From the NCBI RefSeq assembly GCF_003270085.1, contig NZ_QFDQ01000116.1, forward strand, positions 1 through 64,000: a DNA stretch of 64,000 nucleotides, in the 5' to 3' direction. Both the position numbers and the translations under genes were made by a program. The notes beneath the pieces are model-generated. The model saw only the letters and a list, made by a program, of their open reading frames with translations, had not been told where the DNA came from and did not search any database. Of this stretch, positions 63,407-64,000 are shown in pieces. This DNA is from Streptomyces triticisoli (lineage in GTDB: Bacteria > Actinomycetota > Actinomycetes > Streptomycetales > Streptomycetaceae). Within the stretch, counting starts at the first letter, position 1; each line of letters opens with the position of its first letter.

Positions 63407-63566
63407 CCGGGCCCGATTCTCCGAGCACCGGGGGCGCCGGTCAACCCTCCCCCATCCTGGCACCCGCTCACTCACGGGTCACGGACGGCGACCCCCGGGG
63501 GTTCACTCCCCCGGGCGCGGTCGTGGAACTGTCGGTCGACTCGGCAGGGAAGGACGGAATCACCAT

Positions 63567-63597
63567 CAGGTAAAGCAATGGTAATGCCAGGTAAAGC
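63567..63597 (+). repeat. Direct repeat CAGGTAAAGC with 21-base period
   Basis: Perfect copies at 63567-63576 and 63588-63597, start to start 21 bases, two turns of the helix. They lie about 190 bases upstream of the lipoprotein gene start and could be a protein-binding tandem site. Confidence 0.6.
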
Positions 63598-63787
63598 GCG
63601 TTCATGGATTTCCAGTGCGAATGGGGTAGCGAATCACCTCGATGAGTGAAGTTAGCTTTTCATCGGCTTGTCGTACTAATTCACCCTTCGGTCTATGCGA
63701 CCTTGGCGGCGCCGTCGGCATGTCCGGCGCATCACCAGCACACGCCGTCTCGGCGTTGGACGAGAGAAGGAAGAAGGTGGGCGGAAC

Positions 63788-64000
63788 ATGGCCACCACCC
63801 AGAGGATCTCCGCGGGCTTCGCCGTCGCCGCGGCCTGTGCCTCGTCGCTCGCCGGCTGTGCGAGCGGCCCCGAGGCGCCCAGCGGTCCCGAGGCGCCCGG
63901 ACAGGGGGGCGTGCAGGGCGCTCCGCACAAGGGTGCGCCGGCGCCCGGGAGTGTCGTTCGTCTGATCGGCGACGGGTCCACCGCGTACACCGGGGCCCAG
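63788..64000 (+). CDS. Secreted lipoprotein, N-terminal part (runs off the right edge)
   Basis: 71 codons are visible from ATG 63788. A signal peptide MATTQRISAGFAVAAACASS ends in the lipobox LAGC with C24 as lipid anchor. A Gly/Pro/Ala-rich linker follows, then GSVVRLIGDGSTAYTGAQ. This last stretch reminds me of large polysaccharide-deacetylase-like lipoproteins coded beside acsA in Streptomyces, but the diagnostic domain is outside the window. GAAGGTGGG lies upstream as a modest ribosome site. It is divergent from acsA. Confidence 0.75.
   Translation, partial: MATTQRISAGFAVAAACASSLAGCASGPEAPSGPEAPGQGGVQGAPHKGAPAPGSVVRLIGDGSTAYTGAQ

Larger units (their letters stand above)
63377..63787. other. 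Divergent control region between acsA and the lipoprotein gene
   Basis: No gene is supported in these 411 bases. They hold the DasR-like box at 63391-63406, the direct repeat at 63567-63597 and a less GC-rich stretch at 63560-63700 that likely carries the plus-strand promoter. Confidence 0.55.

Overview
This window is high-GC DNA with GTG/ATG starts and strong GGAGG-type ribosome sites. Its gene content and order (mreBCD-mrdA-rodA, clpX-clpP2-clpP1-tig, wblA next to two ArsA-type ATPases, crp-nth-marP-nhaA-acsA) point clearly to the chromosome core of a Streptomyces species. Synteny statements here are from memory of the S. coelicolor map; no search was run.

Layout. (1) 1-29 kb is mostly on the minus strand: the 5' end of an RNase E/G gene, a radical-SAM-linked protein, an unusual repeat membrane protein, a small CMD-fold protein, a plus-strand unknown, a B12-binding radical SAM protein, a CYTH-CHAD protein, the cell-wall elongation genes (rodA, mrdA, mreD, mreC, mreB), ndk, a DUF4233 protein, folC, valS, then clpX, clpP2, clpP1 and tig, tRNA-Pro(TGG), tRNA-Gly(TCC), a tiny membrane protein and an acyltransferase. 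This matches the SCO2599-SCO2625 neighbourhood. (2) 29-36 kb holds part of a type VII secretion locus (DUF6177 protein, eccC). Its first gene is an in-frame chimera of an aldehyde dehydrogenase N-terminus and a MinD/EspI-like ATPase. The other T7SS genes (eccB, eccD, eccE, mycP, esxAB) are not in the window. (3) 36-39.4 kb holds a divergent GAF-GAF-PP2C-HATPase sensor phosphatase. (4) 39.4-43.6 kb is a low-density accessory stretch ending at tRNA-Pro(CGG). It contains an SCO2400-family protein, a hydrolase remnant, a frameshifted membrane gene, an IS1380-like transposase remnant, a base-composition-atypical pair of membrane proteins and a regulator remnant. (5) 43.7-64 kb resembles SCO3582 back to SCO3562: metallophosphoesterase, GatB/YqeY protein, bifunctional PBP, wblA, two ArsA ATPases, DUF4177, RidA, NUDIX, MBL-fold protein, crp, nth, NUDIX, marP, alpha/beta hydrolase, holin-like protein, nhaA, acsA and the start of a lipoprotein gene.

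Together the genes cover lateral wall growth (MreBCD, PBP2, RodA, bifunctional PBP), protein quality control (ClpXP, trigger factor), developmental control (WblA, Crp), DNA and nucleotide repair, and acetate activation. The most notable signals are the aldehyde dehydrogenase-MinD chimera, which looks like a rearrangement breakpoint inside a coding sequence; a DasR-like operator just upstream of acsA; an alpha/beta hydrolase with Gly at the nucleophile position and a duplicated 3' end; a membrane protein built from about eight copies of one motif; and an Asn/Gly-rich membrane protein pair in the accessory stretch.
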